Shown: one piece after another, positions 4,090-6,163 of the stretch
Position numbering within the stretch: position 1 is the stretch's first letter
How the letters are laid out: each line of letters begins with the position of its first letter
NCBI GenBank assembly: GCA_030431355.1
Contig: JAUIJG010000320.1
Location: 1-6,163, forward strand
Source of the DNA: a bacterium
GTDB lineage: Bacteria; Cyanobacteriota; Vampirovibrionia; Obscuribacterales; Obscuribacteraceae
Direction: 5' to 3'
Length of the DNA stretch: 6,163 nucleotides
The notes under the pieces: generated by a model
Told to the model about the DNA's origin: nothing
The model's input: only the letters and a program-made list of their open reading frames with translations
The model's database searches: none
Program-made: the position numbers and the translations under genes

Positions 4090-6102
4090 TTGCAACTTTT
4101 AATCTGCCAGAGCTGTGGAATCGTTCTAAGAACCAAAGGAAAGCACTGTACTTCCTGCGGTGTTTCTCTGGCTATGAACAGCCCGACCAACATGCCGGCA
4201 TTTACGCAGACCAGACCTCCCCTGGAAGTATCGGTCAAGCAGGATCATCTTCTGGTGGAGAGGGTGGTCAATCACAGGCAACTTACCGTCCTCGGAAGCG
4301 GCAAGAGGTCGAGAAGCGGATACTCAACCCGTTCCGGCTCTTACAGCATTCAGAGCCAGAGCCCTTCCGGCTATAGCTTTGGTGTCCCCGGCTCAAGCTC
4401 TCCTTCTAGTCCGGAATCAAAACCGGGCGAGAAAGAAGGCAATGGAAATGGAAACGGGAATGGTCACGGTAACGGCAATGGTCATGGAAATGGAAGCGCG
4501 AATGCCCGAGATAATGGCGGAGCAGCAGGTGCTGGAGCTGTCTCAAATCCCGGCATGAAGAACGATTTCGGCGTGGCAGTCAGCGTTCCCACCCAGAATC
4601 CCGGCTCACAGCCGGCTCCAACGGGCAAAGAGGACGGCTCCTCCGTTAAGACTTCCGGCGCCAGGGAGGCTGCCAGCCCTACGCTTGATGAGTTTGGAAG
4701 CGTCTCCATAGAGGAGAAGCCTGCTTCTTCCGATAAACCGTCATTGATGGACGCTCTATCGCAAAAAGGATTTTTCAATAAGAGTCGTGCTGCCGGGGAG
4801 AAAGAGGCAGATAAACCGGAAGACGAAGAAGGCAAGACTAATGCCGGCGGTTCTGATGAGAGTTCCTCCACCCTAAACGTTCAGGATTGGAATGGAATCG
4901 ACAGTAAAACGGACGATCAGAACAATCCAATAGCCGGCGCTACCACCAAGCCGGTGGAAGAAGCCGTGGAGGCGTCCAGGAAACTTGTAAAAAATCCCTT
5001 CCTTACCGGGGGATTGGCCGGTTCTGCCGTATCTATAGCTATCGGTTCCGTTGTCTCAAAACCAGTTGCCAGAAGCAGTGCCGAGGCAAGCGCAACTCCA
5101 GTTCAGGAAAAGGTGAACCCCGAAGTCAAAGATCAAAGTCAGGCAGCCGAGACATCCGACATTCTGGAAGCTGTGCAGTCGGTGAAAGTCAAAGCCGGTG
5201 AAGTCGGCGTAGAAGCCGAAAGTTTTGGAGCGGTTGATGATCCGTCTAATGCCGGTGAGAATAGCGGTTTGCCCACCGAAGTGATTAAGTCCGATAACGT
5301 TCTGCGGACGGATAAGGTGGCACCGGCGGTGGAAATTGAGGAGCGCTCGCTTGAGTCCGGCAGCAGTGGTCAATCCTTTGAATCCGTTGATCCCGTTGAT
5401 TCCAGCGAACCCACCTCTAATGAAGATTCTTCCCCTGTTTCTGACCAGGAGGAGGACAAGAAAGAGGAGAAGTCCTCTTCGGAAGAGACAAGCGCCAACC
5501 TGGCTGCGGTCCCTGCCACAGATGTGCATATCGGCGGCAGCGTGCCGAACGACAAACTGAATACGCCCGAATTCGATTTTGCGGAGCAATTCGGCACCGA
5601 TTTCAATCCGGAGGAGTTTTTCAATTCTCCTTCTTCCGGCTCCAGTGATAACGGGGAGCCCCAGGTAGGTGTCGAGTTCGAAAATCTGCCTATCACCGAC
5701 AGCTCCAGTGCCGTGACCTCTGCTCAGAATGGCCAGGTGATGGCAAATGCTCAGCCTAATAGTGCCCGACAGGACGTGGTCGATTTCTTTGGCGACCAGG
5801 GCTCCAGTCCTTCCGTCAGTGTTGCCGATGGTTCCGGAGCTATAGCAGCGAATATGACAGATGCAACGGGTGCGTCCTCTGCTTCGACAAATAGTGGCTC
5901 CTTTGATTTCTTCGACGATAGTGGCACAGGCGGTGCCAAGTCCGAGAGCAGACCTTACATCCAGGACCCTGGTGCGCAAGTTGCTCCCAGGGATGTCGCT
6001 CCGGCTGTGACCCAGATGGATCTACCTTTCGAAGATACGGCCCACACCACAATTCTGCCGGAAGAAGAGACTTCCGGGGAGAGACCCGGGCCGATGATGT
6101 GA
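4090..6102 (+). CDS. Zinc-ribbon protein with long disordered acidic tail, unknown function
   Basis: This 670-residue protein begins with a four-cysteine zinc ribbon, CQSCG then CTSCG (Cys6, Cys9, Cys20, Cys23), which are its only cysteines. After it come a short basic and beta-prone region (about 45-75), Ser/Gly-rich disorder, a Gly-Asn/His repeat (117-135), more disorder, a hydrophobic glycine-rich segment (about 303-323), and a long acidic Ser/Glu/Asp tail. The tail contains Phe motifs: EFDFAEQFG (494-502), EEFF (508-511), DFFGDQG (565-571) and DFFDDSG (606-612). The start is the TTG at 4090, with AGG at 4078-4080 (9-nt spacing). An in-frame stop at 4066-4068 and the absence of an upstream ATG limit alternatives; the first ATG (residue 29) would delete the zinc ribbon. 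N-terminal zinc ribbons of this kind usually mediate protein or nucleic-acid contacts. The function is unknown, and a scaffold or adaptor role is my inference. Confidence 0.85.
   Translation: MQLLICQSCGIVLRTKGKHCTSCGVSLAMNSPTNMPAFTQTRPPLEVSVKQDHLLVERVVNHRQLTVLGSGKRSRSGYSTRSGSYSIQSQSPSGYSFGVPGSSSPSSPESKPGEKEGNGNGNGNGHGNGNGHGNGSANARDNGGAAGAGAVSNPGMKNDFGVAVSVPTQNPGSQPAPTGKEDGSSVKTSGAREAASPTLDEFGSVSIEEKPASSDKPSLMDALSQKGFFNKSRAAGEKEADKPEDEEGKTNAGGSDESSSTLNVQDWNGIDSKTDDQNNPIAGATTKPVEEAVEASRKLVKNPFLTGGLAGSAVSIAIGSVVSKPVARSSAEASATPVQEKVNPEVKDQSQAAETSDILEAVQSVKVKAGEVGVEAESFGAVDDPSNAGENSGLPTEVIKSDNVLRTDKVAPAVEIEERSLESGSSGQSFESVDPVDSSEPTSNEDSSPVSDQEEDKKEEKSSSEETSANLAAVPATDVHIGGSVPNDKLNTPEFDFAEQFGTDFNPEEFFNSPSSGSSDNGEPQVGVEFENLPITDSSSAVTSAQNGQVMANAQPNSARQDVVDFFGDQGSSPSVSVADGSGAIAANMTDATGASSASTNSGSFDFFDDSGTGGAKSESRPYIQDPGAQVAPRDVAPAVTQMDLPFEDTAHTTILPEEETSGERPGPMM
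4105..4161 (+). other. N-terminal zinc ribbon (CxxC-x10-CxxC)
   Basis: Residues 6-24 contain two CxxCG knuckles ten residues apart (Cys6/Cys9 and Cys20/Cys23), each followed by Gly. This is the compact form seen in many bacterial zinc-ribbon leader domains. It should bind one structural Zn2+. Its position right at the N-terminus supports the TTG start. Confidence 0.85.
4438..4494 (+). repeat. Gly-Asn/Gly-His dipeptide repeat
   Basis: Residues 117-135 alternate strictly as Gly-Asn, with His replacing Asn twice (GNGNGNGNGHGNGNGHGNG). At DNA level it is a 6-bp GGNAAT/GGNCAT-type microsatellite with synonymous variation between units, so the amino-acid pattern appears to be under selection rather than being a fresh slippage product. 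It forms a flexible linker; the two His could bind metal weakly. Confidence 0.85.
4996..5058 (+). other. Glycine-rich hydrophobic segment, possible membrane insertion
   Basis: Residues of about 303-323 (PFLTGGLAGSAVSIAIGSVV) are the only hydrophobic stretch in a very polar protein. They are flanked by Lys298, Lys301 and Lys324 and have small residues in GxxxG-like spacing. This could be a weak transmembrane or membrane-associating helix placing the zinc ribbon and the acidic tail on opposite sides of the membrane. It is only mildly hydrophobic, so a buried helix in a soluble protein is equally possible. Confidence 0.4.
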
Positions 6103-6163
6103 TACTCCGCCAAACCGGCATCGAGCGTGCGCTCGGCTTCATCGCCGATACATCCGACGAGGG
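6099..6163 (+). CDS. Start of a further gene, overlapping the previous stop (3' end outside window)
   Basis: A GTG at 6099-6101 overlaps the TGA stop (6100-6102) of the zinc-ribbon gene as GTGA, the usual arrangement for translational coupling. It opens a frame of 21 codons to the window edge (VILRQTGIERALGFIADTSD and onward). Sixteen of the 21 codons end in G or C, and the peptide looks protein-like. A purine-rich GGGGAGAG (6077-6084) lies about 14 nt upstream, farther than ideal. The same frame is also open upstream of the GTG, so a different start or a frameshifted continuation of the large protein cannot be excluded. Too short to assign a product. Confidence 0.45.
   Translation, partial: MILRQTGIERALGFIADTSDE

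Noticed and set aside
3894..4238. Reverse-strand frame of 114 codons over the leader and zinc-ribbon start
   Set aside because: It shows no domain or hydrophobic pattern and its start region overlaps the well-supported zinc-ribbon codons. It also lies across the best promoter leader, so it is best explained as a chance open frame.
5056..5979. Reverse-strand frame of 307 codons inside the zinc-ribbon gene
   Set aside because: Despite its length it is rich in Arg, Gly, Ile and Cys in a pattern expected from reading Ser/Glu/Asp/Pro-rich codons backwards. It has no recognisable motif, and the forward frame is clearly the gene.
6100..6102. TGA as a possible selenocysteine codon, given selA in the window and an open frame after it
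   Set aside because: The residues around it (PMM, then YSAKPASS) resemble no redox motif, I see no bSECIS-like hairpin placed just after the TGA, and the GTGA overlap with another frame explains the site better.

Overview
The window is bacterial DNA with densely packed genes. It holds the 3' end of a selenocysteine-biosynthesis gene (selA), a small single-pass membrane protein, two very long and mostly disordered proteins transcribed divergently, and probably the first codons of a further gene. selA shows the host uses the bacterial selenocysteine route or its remnants. Long Pro/Ser/Glu-rich proteins, a zinc ribbon fused to a giant disordered tail, and medium GC content would fit lineages such as Obscuribacterales (Vampirovibrionia) or Planctomycetes. 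That is an impression of style, not evidence, and I cannot assign the organism.

Layout. Bases 1-616 (+) encode the C-terminal 204 residues of SelA, including the PLP-binding lysine. Bases 676-972 (+) encode a 98-residue protein with one membrane helix. It sits 59 bp after selA and has a consensus -10 box of its own. Bases 981-3587 (-) encode an 868-residue protein. Its order is a disordered acidic/proline-rich half with a run of six arginines, a helical middle, a coiled coil of about 130 residues, a second proline-rich linker, and a short folded C-terminal module. It converges on the small gene with only 8 bp between the stop codons. Bases 3588-4089 are a shared upstream region. On the + strand it carries two promoter-like elements, a 17-bp operator-like palindrome, and a leader of about 200 nt that can be drawn with a pseudoknot. 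Bases 4090-6102 (+) encode a 670-residue protein with an N-terminal four-cysteine zinc ribbon, a Gly-Asn/His repeat, a glycine-rich hydrophobic segment, and a long acidic tail with repeated Phe-containing short motifs. A further reading frame starts at a GTG overlapping its stop codon and runs off the end.

The two large proteins are the part I cannot assign. Both are mostly disordered and built from small folded modules joined by linkers, and they are divergently transcribed from one intergenic region. This suggests scaffold or adaptor proteins that may be co-regulated. A joint function is inference only. Nothing links them to selA apart from proximity. I see no CRISPR array, transposon, tRNA or rRNA.
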